Shown: one piece after another, positions 53,251 to 62,465 of the stretch | How positions within the stretch are numbered: the first letter of the stretch is position 1 | Layout: every line of letters starts with the position of its first letter | Assembly: GCA_017965425.1 (NCBI GenBank) | Contig: JAGCPY010000054.1 | Location: forward strand, 62,001-126,000 | Direction: 5' to 3' | Source: Bacteroidaceae bacterium | Lineage (GTDB): Bacteria > Bacteroidota > Bacteroidia > Bacteroidales > Bacteroidaceae | Length of the DNA: 64,000 nucleotides | The notes under the pieces: generated by a model | Database searches by the model: none | What the model saw: the letters and a program-made list of their open reading frames with translations, nothing else | What the model was told of the DNA's origin: nothing | Program-made: the position numbers and the translations under genes

Positions 53251-55104
53251 TTATTTGCTGGATTTCAAGCTTCTCTGCTTGCCATCTGAATAGGTGATGG
53301 TCTGGATGTATATGCCTTCTCGGAGGTTTGCAACGGGTCTTCCCATGAGGTCGGTGTAGCGGATGCCGACAACGTTGGCACCTGTCTCATGCCCTGCAAT
53401 GGCGTTGCTGATGCCGACGTAGGCTTTCTCTGCATTGACCACTTCGCCCGAGAGCGTATTGACCAGAGCCGCGACGACGCGCAGCTTGGTCTTGTCCTGA
53501 ACGAGTTCATTGTTTGCGATGTCGAATACATAGGTGTGCTCGTAGGGGACTGCCTCTTGCACGGCGGTGGGCAGGCTCTCTGCAAGGGCTTGTGAACCGG
53601 CGCAGGAGAACTGGATTACTACGTCGTTGTAGTGCATGTTGACGATGGTGCCGGCAAGTTTTGCCAACGGCCCCAGATAGGGATCACTGCTGTAGCTGGT
53701 GTTGCCAGCGAAATTGTTCGATTGTGCCCAGCTCTTGCCTTTGCCTTGCAGGTCGTTGGCCACGAGGAGGTAGGTGAGGCGGTAGGGGCTCTTGGCGAAG
53801 TCGCGGACGAAGGAGGTGCGTGAGGTGACGCTCACCTTGGTTTGTGCCTCGTCAGCCCAATCGGCGGAGAGTTCCAAGGCTGCCGGTGCGATGACGGCGG
53901 CACGTTTCTCCAGGTCTTTCTTGATGCCGAGGCTGCCGCCGGCGGTTCCGCCGAAGGGGTCTTGTCCGCTGACGCGGTCGATGAAGGAGTTGGGGAATCC
54001 GTTGACGTCATTAGGGAAGGAGGTCGTAATCTGCATGGGGTCGCCTTCGTGCCAGGCTACGCCAACGAAGTCGTCGCCAAGCTGTGTGGCGAGGGCCTCC
54101 ATAGCTGCCATGCCACGCGGACACCAGCCACACCACGTGCCGGTGTATTCTTCCATGAGCGGCTTGTGCTTCGGCGGCTTGGACAGGAAGCCCATTGTGA
54201 TGGTGGCGGCTGGCACAGGATCTTGGTTGTCAACGCCGTTGACCTTCGTGAGGCGGAGGGTGATGGGGCGGGTGCCACCCGTCTTCATGGCAGGGATGGT
54301 TACTTTCTGATCTTTCTGATAGCCGTAGTAGCTGCCGTTGATGGACGGGTTGATGCGTTTCCTAATAATGGTGTCGTTGCCCACTTCCAGTTCATAGTCG
54401 AGGCTCTTGACGGCTGCCGTGCCGTGGTTGATGAGGGTGTAGGTGAGGGACAGAGACTTGCCGACGAGGGTGTAGGCAGAGAGGTCGTCGGGTGCGATGA
54501 GGGTGACCGCGTTCTCATAGATGCGGTCGCCACCGAGGCGGACGACCAAGGCGGGAGCGTTTTTAGGGAACGATGGGGCTTTTGTGGCTTCGGAGAACGA
54601 GACCCATTTGTGGAAGGTGCGTGACGAGTGGACGAAAGCCTCTTGATTGTCCGTGCTTGGAATGGTCATAAGTGGTGTGCGGTTCTGGTCGGAGGCATCG
54701 GCGGTGTTGACTTCATCGACGGTAAAGGAGTAGCCTGCATAGACGCCTGCATCCGTGATGACATACGGAGTCGCGAAGGTCACGGTGACCCACTTCCCGT
54801 CTGGAGTGAAGTCCATGCTGGCGACGTTGGAGTCGTCGGTCACGCTCAGTTCTTTGGTCAGCCACGCCTTATAGCCGGAGGTCTTCTTGGCACTGGTGTT
54901 GACGGGGACGTTAATACCCCTGATTTCCATGCCAACCAAATAAGGGTCGTTCAGGTGTATGGCCACGTCATAGGTTTCTGCCTTTTCGGTGCCGATGGCC
55001 GTAAGTGTGCCGCTGCCTCGGTAGATGCCATAGAGCAGTTCGTTGTCGGCACTGGCCAGCATCGATGTCAGCAGGGCGAGGGTGAGGAGTAAGTTTTTTT
55101 TCAT
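53251..55104 (-). CDS. Secreted Omp28-like protein with thioredoxin-fold CGWC motif
   Basis: The 617-residue protein has a signal peptide (about 1-19). The N-terminal half (about 20-310) is beta-rich. The Omp28-like thioredoxin-fold domain begins with EEYTGTWCGWCPRG (Cys325 and Cys328). The chain ends in a Por-type tail (VGIRYTDLMGRPVANLREGIYIQTI). Omp28-like proteins of Bacteroidota are surface or periplasmic; the CxxC pair suggests thiol-disulfide or redox activity outside the cell. It precedes the protein of unknown function at 51661 in the same direction. Confidence 0.88.
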   Translation of the reverse strand: MKKNLLLTLALLTSMLASADNELLYGIYRGSGTLTAIGTEKAETYDVAIHLNDPYLVGMEIRGINVPVNTSAKKTSGYKAWLTKELSVTDDSNVASMDFTPDGKWVTVTFATPYVITDAGVYAGYSFTVDEVNTADASDQNRTPLMTIPSTDNQEAFVHSSRTFHKWVSFSEATKAPSFPKNAPALVVRLGGDRIYENAVTLIAPDDLSAYTLVGKSLSLTYTLINHGTAAVKSLDYELEVGNDTIIRKRINPSINGSYYGYQKDQKVTIPAMKTGGTRPITLRLTKVNGVDNQDPVPAATITMGFLSKPPKHKPLMEEYTGTWCGWCPRGMAAMEALATQLGDDFVGVAWHEGDPMQITTSFPNDVNGFPNSFIDRVSGQDPFGGTAGGSLGIKKDLEKRAAVIAPAALELSADWADEAQTKVSVTSRTSFVRDFAKSPYRLTYLLVANDLQGKGKSWAQSNNFAGNTSYSSDPYLGPLAKLAGTIVNMHYNDVVIQFSCAGSQALAESLPTAVQEAVPYEHTYVFDIANNELVQDKTKLRVVAALVNTLSGEVVNAEKAYVGISNAIAGHETGANVVGIRYTDLMGRPVANLREGIYIQTITYSDGKQRSLKSSK

Positions 55105-55167
55105 TATGGTAATAAGTTATTTAGTAGTTGCAAAGTCGCAGGCGTGGAGACGTGTCTGTCAGAAGGG

Positions 55168-55953
55168 TCAGAGGCCTCTGGCCTTGTAGATGAGTTCTTT
55201 GGCCTCGTTGATCTCGCGCATTTTCTTTTCTGCTGCCGCGCGAACATCTTCGCCCAGCGAGGCCACACGGTCGGGGTGGTGCTTGACAACCATTCGCTTG
55301 TAAGCTGCACGCACTTCGTCGTCGGTGGCTGTCTCGTCGATTTCAAGGACTGCGTATGCGTCCTTGAGCGTAGTGGAGCCCAGGTTCAACATTGAATTCA
55401 GTTCTGCCTCCGAGAGTCCCAGTTCACGGCTGATCAGGCGCAGGGCAGTGATCTCCTCTGTGGCCACGTGGCCGTCGGCTTTTGACAGAGCGACGAGCAG
55501 CGAGAGCAGTTGCAGGCGCTGAGGTTCGTTGAGGATGGCACGAAGCTGGTGGCAGCAGGCCAGGATGGTCTGTTCGTAGGAGCCGGGACGTTCGGCGTCC
55601 ATCTTCTTCTGCTGTTCAAACAGGCGGCGCATCACCTGTTCGCCTTCGCTCACGGCCACGTCGCCGAAGTTCGTGCGCAGGAATTGTCGCATGGCTTCCA
55701 TCTCGCTGTGCATGATGCGTCCGTCGGCCTTGATGATGTAGCTGGCCAGCGTCAGCAGCGAGAAGAGGAATCCGTTGCGGGTTCCTTCTTCGACGCGTTG
55801 TTGGGGTTCAGAGGCATATACGCCTTCTGTCGTCGAGAGGCCGTCTTCGTTGATGGTGTCGAACATCGCGCCCAGGACAAAACCAGCCAAGGCTCCGATG
55901 GGGCCGCCAGAGAGCAGTCCCAAAAAGCCACCAATCCATTTCGCTCTTGCCAT
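55168..55953 (-). CDS. DjlA-like protein: TerB domain plus C-terminal J domain
   Basis: The 261-residue protein begins with a glycine-rich membrane segment (about 7-30, GGFLGLLSGGPIGALAGFVLG). A TerB-like helical domain (about 60-185) follows, and a J domain at the C-terminus (about 195-258) has the HPD motif (KHHPDR) needed to stimulate DnaK. This is the architecture of DjlA co-chaperones. A -7 element TATCTTTG on the minus strand at 56065-56058 may drive it with a leader of about 100 nt. Confidence 0.92.
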   Translation of the reverse strand: MARAKWIGGFLGLLSGGPIGALAGFVLGAMFDTINEDGLSTTEGVYASEPQQRVEEGTRNGFLFSLLTLASYIIKADGRIMHSEMEAMRQFLRTNFGDVAVSEGEQVMRRLFEQQKKMDAERPGSYEQTILACCHQLRAILNEPQRLQLLSLLVALSKADGHVATEEITALRLISRELGLSEAELNSMLNLGSTTLKDAYAVLEIDETATDDEVRAAYKRMVVKHHPDRVASLGEDVRAAAEKKMREINEAKELIYKARGL

Positions 55954-56193
55954 AATATCTTATCTAAAGAAAGAGTTTACAATGAGTTAATACTGTTTTA
56001 CATCCGCTATTTCATGGCCATGCCTCAGCGTTTGGCCGTTCATCGCCTTTTCGGGGGCAAAGATAATGAAAAGCTGTGAACATCGTGCGAAGAAGATGTA
56101 ACTTTTCTTCACTCAGCGGCTTTTTTTGCGGGTTTTGTCGTCTATGTGTTCAAAAAGTTTGCAATTCGTCGTTCCCTGTTCGGCTGTTTTCAT

Positions 56194-56201
56194 TATCTTT
56201 G
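56194..56201 (+). promoter_or_regulatory. -7 promoter element of GH29, very close to its start codon
   Basis: TATCTTTG ends four bases before ATG 56206. With the usual distance from -7 to the start of transcription, the transcript would be leaderless or nearly so. It also excludes the earlier ATG at 56146. Confidence 0.55.
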
Positions 56202-56205
56202 CCGC

Positions 56206-57507
56206 ATGAAACATTTCTTTCTTTCTCTTCTATGCGTCGTGGCGGCTTCCTTTTCTGCCCGGGCGCAGTATGTTCCCACGGAAGATAACCTGCGCGCACG
56301 CCGCGAGTTCGAAGGCTTCCGATTCGGCATTTTCCTCCACTGGGGCATCTACAGTGAATTTGCACAGGGCGAATGGTATTTGAACAGCGGCCTCACCCAT
56401 GAGGAGTACAGCAAGGCGGCTTCCTGTTTCTACCCCATCCGCTTTGACGCCACTGCCTGGGTGCGTGCCATCAAGGCGTCCGGGGCCCGGTATATTACCT
56501 TCACCAGCCGCCACCACGACGGATTCTCCATGTTCCATACGCGCACGGGTGACTATAACATCTTCGATGCCACGCCTTTCCGGCGTGATGTCCTGAAGGA
56601 ACTTTCAGACGCTTGCGCTGCCGAGGGTGTCCGTCTGCACCTCTACTATTCTATCCTCGACTGGATGCGCGAAGACTATCCCATCGGACGAACTGGACAG
56701 AAGACCGGAAGACATTCACATCCAAACTACGACGCCTACTTCGAATTCATGAAGACACAGGTGGCGGAGTTGCTGACGACTTACGGAGACATCGGAGCGC
56801 TTTGGCTCGACGGCTACTGGGATCATGACGCTGACAGCGTGCCTTTTGACTGGCGGATGCCAGAGTTTTACCGCTATGTCCATCAGTTGAAGCCGTCGTG
56901 CCTGATTGGCAATAACCACCACATCACTCCCATTGAGGGCGAAGACTTCCAGATGTTCGAGCGCGACCTGCCAGGTGAAAACAAAGCGGGCCTCTCGGGT
57001 CAGGAAATCAGCCATCTGCCTTTGGAGATGTGCGAGACGATGAACGGGATGTGGGGCTATAAAGTGGCCGACCAGAACTATAAGTCAACACCTGAGCTCG
57101 TCAGGCTCATAGCCCGAGCCGCTGCCAAAGGTTCGAACCTGCTCCTGAATATTGGCCCTCAGCCGAATGGTGAACTGCCGGCGACGGCTTTGGACAGACT
57201 CGAAGGCATCGGGCAGTGGATGCGGATGAATGGCGAGAGCATCTACGGCACGAAGGCCGTTCACGAAATGGAGGAACCGTCCTGGGGCGTGTTGACTCGC
57301 AAGGATGGACGCCTCTTCCTGCATGTGCTCGACGAGAAAGCCACGTCCATTCAGTTGTCGTGGGAGGGACGCAAGCCCCGTGCCGTCACGGCATTGGACA
57401 CGGGACGACGAATCGCCTTCACGCAGGACAAGAAAAAGACCCGCCTGACCCTGCAGCTGCCCGCAGACCGAGATGCCGCCGATTTCGTGATTCAGGTGGA
57501 ACGTTGA
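56206..57507 (+). CDS. Secreted alpha-L-fucosidase (GH29)
   Basis: From ATG 56206 the protein has 433 residues. A signal peptide (1-21, SARAQ) is followed by the GH29 barrel: FGIFLHWGIYS, TSRHHDGFSMF, and the nucleophile Asp in GALWLDGYWD. GH29 enzymes remove alpha-linked fucose from glycans. A short beta-sandwich follows (about 345-433). The gene lies 15 bp before cutC. The enzyme could act on fucosylated side chains of plant or host glycans. The dehydrogenase/lactonase pair at the left of the window could process L-fucose, but the genes are 53 kb apart. Confidence 0.92.
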   Translation: MKHFFLSLLCVVAASFSARAQYVPTEDNLRARREFEGFRFGIFLHWGIYSEFAQGEWYLNSGLTHEEYSKAASCFYPIRFDATAWVRAIKASGARYITFTSRHHDGFSMFHTRTGDYNIFDATPFRRDVLKELSDACAAEGVRLHLYYSILDWMREDYPIGRTGQKTGRHSHPNYDAYFEFMKTQVAELLTTYGDIGALWLDGYWDHDADSVPFDWRMPEFYRYVHQLKPSCLIGNNHHITPIEGEDFQMFERDLPGENKAGLSGQEISHLPLEMCETMNGMWGYKVADQNYKSTPELVRLIARAAAKGSNLLLNIGPQPNGELPATALDRLEGIGQWMRMNGESIYGTKAVHEMEEPSWGVLTRKDGRLFLHVLDEKATSIQLSWEGRKPRAVTALDTGRRIAFTQDKKKTRLTLQLPADRDAADFVIQVER

Positions 57508-57522
57508 AAACAGAGAGCTTCC

Positions 57523-58227
57523 ATGAACCCATTGCTTGAAGTGTGTTGCGGCAGCCTCACCAACGCATTGACCGCACATGAGGCTGGTGCACAGCGTATT
57601 GAATTGTGCACAGCCCTCTCAATCGACGGCCTTACGCCCTCGATGTCTGTCTTGCATCGATTGCGCCAGCGGTTTCCGGATTGGACGATCCACGTGCTCA
57701 TCCGTTGCCGCGAGGGCGGGTTTGTCTATTCGACAGAAGAGGTGGAGGTGATGGCCGACGAGATCAGGTCGGCGGTCGCCATCGGGTGCGACGGCATCGT
57801 CTGCGGTGCACTCACTCCGAACCGAGACATCGACCTTGCCGCCTTGCAGCTGTGGATGGAAGCTGCCGAAGGTCTGCCCGTGACCTTCCACCGCGCTTTC
57901 GATGAAGTGCGAGAGCCCAATCATGCGCTCGAACAGCTGATTACCTTCGGTGTCCGTCGTGTGCTCACGTCGGGCGGCTGTCTGTCTGACGGAAGCCCCA
58001 TGACTGCCGAACAGGGCATTCCCCAATTGCGGAAGCTCATTCAGCAGGCAGACGGGCGCATCATCATCCTTCCCGGAGGGGGCGTCAACAGCCAGAATGC
58101 CCGTCGAATCCTTCAAGAGACCGGAGCCTCGGAGATTCACGGTTCCTGCTCTCGCCTGCATCCCAACGGACTTCGGGAAACAGACCTCGAAACGGTCAGG
58201 GACGTGCTCGAAGCCATCCGAGGCTAA
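57523..58227 (+). CDS. cutC: CutC-family protein
   Basis: The 234-residue protein is a TIM barrel of the CutC family, with LLEVCCGSLTNALTAHEAGAQRIELC at the start, VLIRCREGGFVYS, VTFHRAFDE and RRVLTSGG. CutC was linked to copper handling in Escherichia coli, but its biochemical role is unresolved. It is probably cotranscribed with the GH29 gene 15 bp upstream. The stop is followed by a repeat-family member. Confidence 0.93.
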   Translation: MNPLLEVCCGSLTNALTAHEAGAQRIELCTALSIDGLTPSMSVLHRLRQRFPDWTIHVLIRCREGGFVYSTEEVEVMADEIRSAVAIGCDGIVCGALTPNRDIDLAALQLWMEAAEGLPVTFHRAFDEVREPNHALEQLITFGVRRVLTSGGCLSDGSPMTAEQGIPQLRKLIQQADGRIIILPGGGVNSQNARRILQETGASEIHGSCSRLHPNGLRETDLETVRDVLEAIRG

Positions 58228-58238
58228 ACGTCTTTCCA

Positions 58239-58324
58239 GACACGTATATACAAGATGCCCCGCACGTATATACGTTCAAGGCAACACGTATATACGAGAA
58301 GGCGGGAAGGTGTGCACGTTCTCC
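58239..58324. repeat. cgtatatac-family repeat, member 3
   Basis: Three acgtatatac words (cacgtatatacaag, cacgtatatacgttc, cacgtatatacgag) and one aggtgtgcacgttctcc word lie between the convergent cutC and transglutaminase genes. They fill nearly the whole 97-bp gap. Confidence 0.9.
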
Positions 58325-60805
58325 TTACAGCTGACGGATGACCTTCAGCATCTGTTCGCCCAAACCGATGGTGTAGCCTTGTTGTACGAACACGACGCGA
58401 TTGAAGCTGTCGCAGATGAGGAAGATGGGGAGTGAGCGCGCGTCAAGATGCATCTGTTCCACGACCTCGCGGTGGATGGCTCCGTCGATGTCTGTACCCC
58501 ACGCTGTGGTTGCCGGAAGACCGTCGAACTCCTTGAAATTGAAACGGCTGGCAGCGTCTGCATCGGCAAAGAGCAGCACAAGCCGACGCCCCCATTTCTC
58601 GAAGTCTGAACCGACGAGGGCAATGTCTCGCAGGGCATGGTTTGTTGGTTCTTGGTTGGGGGCGATGAGGCCAAGGGCGTAGTAGCCGCGTCCGCAGGTG
58701 GAGAGCAACGATGTCGCCGTGGTCGTGGCCAAGTCGTTTGGTGTGACGGGTAAATACAGGTCTTCGGCATTGAGCGAACCAATGACGGCCACGGCATCGG
58801 AAGATGTCCGCAAGGTGAAGGGAACAGAGGTGGCCTGCCCGCTCGTGATGCAGAAGCGCTGCATCTGTGAGAGCATGCTGCCGTTGGCCATACGGGTGCC
58901 GGTGGTGAGGATGTAGGTGCCGGGGTCAAGCGTCACGCCTTGGGCGAACGTACTTTGGAAGGTAGCGTCTTCGGGGTAGGTGAGCAGTTGCAGGCGGTTG
59001 TCGTCGGTCAGGCGTGAAAGGGTGAAGTGGATGTAGTATTTGGCATCGGGGATGTGGCTGGTGGGGGCGTAGGAGAGAAGCAGTGTTCCTTCGGGGCTCG
59101 TAGGATGCTTCTCTGTTTCGGCGGCAGAAGATTCGAAAGCCACGTCAATCCATTGGCCGTCAGATATGTACTGTACCTTCCCGTTGATTTCGTTGATGCG
59201 GGCAGGTATGCCTATGGAACGAGCGGCAGCCACGAAGAAGATATCGCGGCCAAGGCGGTCGGCGGTGCGGCTGTTGAAGACACCGAGGGGTGTCATGCGC
59301 AGCTGTTGCGGGTTTTGGTCGTCGATGAGGGTGAGGCTGTCGCGCGTCCAGCGGATGAGGCGGGCGATGTCGAATCCGTTGAAGGCTTCGTGGAGGGGAC
59401 GTTTGTAGGGTGTCAGCCGTTCGCGTTCGATGCGTGGCGAGAAGAGGTAATGGGCGTTCGCGAGCGATGGTGAGGATGTCGTGGACTGGTGGACGAGGTT
59501 GTCGTAGAGCACGTCGAAGGTGACGTCCTGGAGGTCTTTGTCTGGCAGAAAATGGATGAGCGTGTCGGCCAGAGGCAGGAGGCCGAGAGCCGTGGCGCTG
59601 TCGCGGAATGCCGCGATGACGCCGTGGTTGCCTCGGCTGCGCTGGTCGGGCATGGTCGCTTCGTAGGCGGCCCGAATGCTGTCCTCGATGGCGAGGCGGC
59701 GGTTGTTCTCGGAACGTTGGTCGGCGGTGACGGTGGGGAGCGTGGCCGAGACGGCTGGCGGCGTGATGTCGAGGTTCCAACCTTTATGCAGGCCGACGCT
59801 GTCGCCAAAGGACTGTGGGGAGGAGAGACGCAGCGTGACGAGGCTGTCGCGGGCGAAACTGACCTGACGGAAAGCCATGCCGTCGGGCGTGGATGCCCAC
59901 ACGAGCATATCGCCCAGACCAGCCGTGAGCCAGGCATGGCCGTCGGCATCGGTACGCTTGGTGGCTACGGTGTAGAATTCGGCGTAGTTATAGACCTTGA
60001 ATTCAACAGTGGCTTCGGACACGGGTCGGTTCAGCGAATCGACGACACAGACGGTCAGCCGACGGGCTGGAGCATAGTTCCCGATGACATTGATCTCGGT
60101 GAGGGCATGTGTGCGGCTGACGACCTCTTCGGGTCCGTCGTAGTCGCCGAACACCTTGGTGTGCATCAGCATTCCCCGAGACGCGCTCTCGTTGAACCAA
60201 CCCATATCGAGGATAGGCTCTGGCTCACAGGCACCGAGGAACCACCAGCGTCCGTCGGCCCAGGCTTCCACCCAGGCGTGATTGTCATCAGTGTGCGCCC
60301 AGCGCGGCGTATAGACTTGGCGGGCAGGTATGCCCACTGTGCGCAAAGCGGCAACCGTCAGCACCGACTCTTCTCCACATCGGCCGTATGCCGTGCGGAC
60401 GGTGGAGACCGGACCCAAGGTGCGGGCGCTCGTAGGGCGATAAGTCACGTGCTCGTGGCACCAATGGTTCACTTCGAGGATGGCTTCCGTCATCGTGAGT
60501 CCCTGAACACGCTGGCGCAGTTCGGTGTAATAGAGGTCACGGAAATCGTCCATGTCTTCGTTGTTCACGCGTGGAGGCAGCACGAAGTGACGGAACTCGC
60601 GCTCCGGAACCTGCTTGCCCCACGGCAGTTCGCGGCGTGCCTGCAACGAGAGCCGCACCTGGCGGGCATAGAAGTCACGTGTATAGTCAACGCGGTCGGG
60701 CAGCGAGAGATTGGCGTAGAGGAAGTTGAGATAGGTCTCTTCTGAATTGGGCTGACAGGCGAAAAGCGTGAGGATGGCCAGCACCACGAATACTGTTTTT
60801 TTCAT
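58325..60805 (-). CDS. Transglutaminase-like lipoprotein with degenerate second domain and thioredoxin-like end
   Basis: From ATG 60805 the product has 826 residues. The N-terminus is a lipoprotein signal (LFAC, Cys17). Residues about 100-200 form a transglutaminase-like domain with Cys143 (YGRCGEESV) and His176 (DDNHAWVEAW); the third residue may be Glu194. A beta-sandwich (about 245-340, AWLTAGLGDMLVWAS) follows. A second, degenerate transglutaminase-like segment (about 520-570, ADRLGRDIFFVAAARSIGIPARI) has Asp where the first has Cys. The end (about 690-826) looks thioredoxin-like without CxxC. The enzyme may act as a protease or peptide modifier at the envelope; this is inferred from the fold. 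An earlier in-frame ATG at 60898 is less likely. Confidence 0.85.
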   Translation of the reverse strand: MKKTVFVVLAILTLFACQPNSEETYLNFLYANLSLPDRVDYTRDFYARQVRLSLQARRELPWGKQVPEREFRHFVLPPRVNNEDMDDFRDLYYTELRQRVQGLTMTEAILEVNHWCHEHVTYRPTSARTLGPVSTVRTAYGRCGEESVLTVAALRTVGIPARQVYTPRWAHTDDNHAWVEAWADGRWWFLGACEPEPILDMGWFNESASRGMLMHTKVFGDYDGPEEVVSRTHALTEINVIGNYAPARRLTVCVVDSLNRPVSEATVEFKVYNYAEFYTVATKRTDADGHAWLTAGLGDMLVWASTPDGMAFRQVSFARDSLVTLRLSSPQSFGDSVGLHKGWNLDITPPAVSATLPTVTADQRSENNRRLAIEDSIRAAYEATMPDQRSRGNHGVIAAFRDSATALGLLPLADTLIHFLPDKDLQDVTFDVLYDNLVHQSTTSSPSLANAHYLFSPRIERERLTPYKRPLHEAFNGFDIARLIRWTRDSLTLIDDQNPQQLRMTPLGVFNSRTADRLGRDIFFVAAARSIGIPARINEINGKVQYISDGQWIDVAFESSAAETEKHPTSPEGTLLLSYAPTSHIPDAKYYIHFTLSRLTDDNRLQLLTYPEDATFQSTFAQGVTLDPGTYILTTGTRMANGSMLSQMQRFCITSGQATSVPFTLRTSSDAVAVIGSLNAEDLYLPVTPNDLATTTATSLLSTCGRGYYALGLIAPNQEPTNHALRDIALVGSDFEKWGRRLVLLFADADAASRFNFKEFDGLPATTAWGTDIDGAIHREVVEQMHLDARSLPIFLICDSFNRVVFVQQGYTIGLGEQMLKVIRQL

Positions 60806-60900
60806 AAGGAACAGACATTGGAACATTTTGCTGTGCAAAAATAGTGACTTTCGTACAATAAACGAGAACTTTTGGGCAGAACTTTCTCGGAAAAACATAC

Positions 60901-60908
60901 TAATTTTG
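60901..60908 (+). promoter_or_regulatory. -7 promoter element of the patatin-like gene
   Basis: TAATTTTG matches the consensus. The leader would be about 60 nt. No clear -33 at 19-21 bp. Confidence 0.5.
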
Positions 60909-60975
60909 CCGCAAGTTTCATTTCACGCGAATTATTTCGCATTTCGTCGTCACTTATTCGTCGTTCAGAAGAAAA

Positions 60976-61824
60976 ATGAAAAAAGGATTGGTCTTGGAAG
61001 GCGGTGCTTTACGAGGACTGTATTCCGCTGGCATTCAGGATGTCATGATGGCTGCCCGCATCGACGTTGACGGCCTCGTGGGCGTGTCGGCAGGAGCGGC
61101 TTTTGGTTGCAACATGAAAAGCTGTCAGATGGGACGCCCCTTGCGCTACAATAAGCGTTTCGCACATGATTGGCGCTATTGCAGCTTGCGTTCTCTTATC
61201 AAGACTGGCGATCTGTTCGGTGCGAAGTTCGCCTACCACACCGTGCCCAATGAGCTGGATATCTTCGACAACGATGCTTTTGAGAAGAACCCGATGGCCT
61301 TCTGGGTCGTGTGTACAGACGTGGAAACGGGAGAGCCTGTCTATCAGCGGTTAGACCGTGGAGGCGACTGGGCTTACGACTGGATTCGGGCGTCGGCTTC
61401 CATGCCGCTGTGTTCCAAGGTCGTCCATATCGACGGGCGGAAACTGCTGGACGGTGGCGTGGCGGACAGTATTCCCCTGCGCTTCATGCAACAGCAAGGA
61501 TTTGAGCGGAATGTGGTCGTGTTGACACAACCCCTTGGATATGTGAAACAGAAGAATCGCTTCTTGCCTCTGATGCGTCTGAGCGGGCTGAGGAAGTTCC
61601 CAAAATTCATCGAAGCAGTCGCACGGCGGCACGAGATGTATAATGAAGAGCTGGAATGGGTACAAAAAGAAGAGGCATCCGGACGTGCATTTGTCTTTCG
61701 TCCAGATGCCCCATTGCCTATCGGTCACACCTGTCATGATGTGAACACGATGCAATATGTCTATGAGTTGGGACGGCAACAAGCTCTGCAGCGTTTGCCA
61801 CAGCTTCGAGCCTTCCTCTCTTAA
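60976..61824 (+). CDS. Patatin-like phospholipase
   Basis: The 282-residue protein shows the patatin pattern: glycine-rich oxyanion loop LEGGALRGLYSAG (residues 7-19), the nucleophile Ser38 in GVSAG, and the catalytic Asp in DGGVADS. It lacks a signal peptide and should act in the cytoplasm or at the inner face of the membrane, on phospholipids or other acyl esters. It resembles the YjjU-like bacterial patatins. The last four bases overlap the stop of the convergent NTF2-like gene. Confidence 0.92.
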   Translation: MKKGLVLEGGALRGLYSAGIQDVMMAARIDVDGLVGVSAGAAFGCNMKSCQMGRPLRYNKRFAHDWRYCSLRSLIKTGDLFGAKFAYHTVPNELDIFDNDAFEKNPMAFWVVCTDVETGEPVYQRLDRGGDWAYDWIRASASMPLCSKVVHIDGRKLLDGGVADSIPLRFMQQQGFERNVVVLTQPLGYVKQKNRFLPLMRLSGLRKFPKFIEAVARRHEMYNEELEWVQKEEASGRAFVFRPDAPLPIGHTCHDVNTMQYVYELGRQQALQRLPQLRAFLS

Positions 61825-62318
61825 CCGTTCAGCAGCCAGTTATCTGCCTCTGCGTAGAGTTCCTTGATGTAGTCGGGGCGGTTTTTGCCGGGCAGCTCCT
61901 CAAGGATTGTGCGGCAATCATGGATGAACCATTCGCCATTGATGCGAAGTAAACGGTAGATGTACTGTGAGTCTGCCGTCTGGTTGAGGAGGTGACCGTC
62001 GATATCCACTTTCACTTGGAACGTGGTGTCCATGATGGCAACAGCACGATTGCTGAGCGTCCATACAAGAGTGGAATGGATGTGGTAGGGGATGTGGTCG
62101 GTTCTGGCCGCCAAAGCATTGGCGAACGCCTGTGCCGTGCCTTCGAACCAGGAAGCATGAACTTGGGCGTCAGCGGAATAGCAGGTCATCATTTCATCCC
62201 ATAGCTGATTGTCGCGGGCGAAACGCTCAAAGGTAAGTAACCGACGTACGGACTCTTTTTCACGGCGGGCTTCGTGCGCCAAATGGATAGGTCTCTTGAG
62301 AATAAGCTTAGTGTTCAT
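61821..62318 (-). CDS. NTF2-like / SnoaL-type protein
   Basis: From ATG 62318 the protein has 165 residues. A short basic N-terminus is followed by an NTF2-like cone fold (about 25-150; LLTFERFARDNQLWDEMMTCYSADAQVHASWFEGTA split across the first helices and strands). Such proteins are small enzymes or binding domains; residues for one definite activity are not obvious. The longer frame from 62423 is rejected because a -7 element (TATCTTTG, 62362-62355 on the minus strand) falls inside it. Confidence 0.85.
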   Translation of the reverse strand: MNTKLILKRPIHLAHEARREKESVRRLLTFERFARDNQLWDEMMTCYSADAQVHASWFEGTAQAFANALAARTDHIPYHIHSTLVWTLSNRAVAIMDTTFQVKVDIDGHLLNQTADSQYIYRLLRINGEWFIHDCRTILEELPGKNRPDYIKELYAEADNWLLNG

Positions 62319-62411
62319 AAGGTATGTTCTTTTGCTATCTTTACTTTGCAAATGCAAAGATACACGTAAATCCATTCCGTTGTATGCGCTTTTAAGTTTT
62401 TTAACAAAGAA

Positions 62412-62438
62412 AGCCCTCTGCAACGTTTGCAGAGGGCT
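62412..62438 (-). terminator. Terminator of the PpiD-like gene
   Basis: AGCCCTCTGCAA and its complement form a perfect 12-bp stem with a 3-base loop. On the minus strand it is followed by TTCTTTGTT. Confidence 0.8.
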
Positions 62439-62465
62439 CTTTTGGAAGTCGCATTTACACCTTAT

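Noticed and set aside
59489-60745. 418-codon plus-strand frame
   Set aside because: Antisense shadow of the transglutaminase-like gene, which carries catalytic motifs and a lipoprotein signal.
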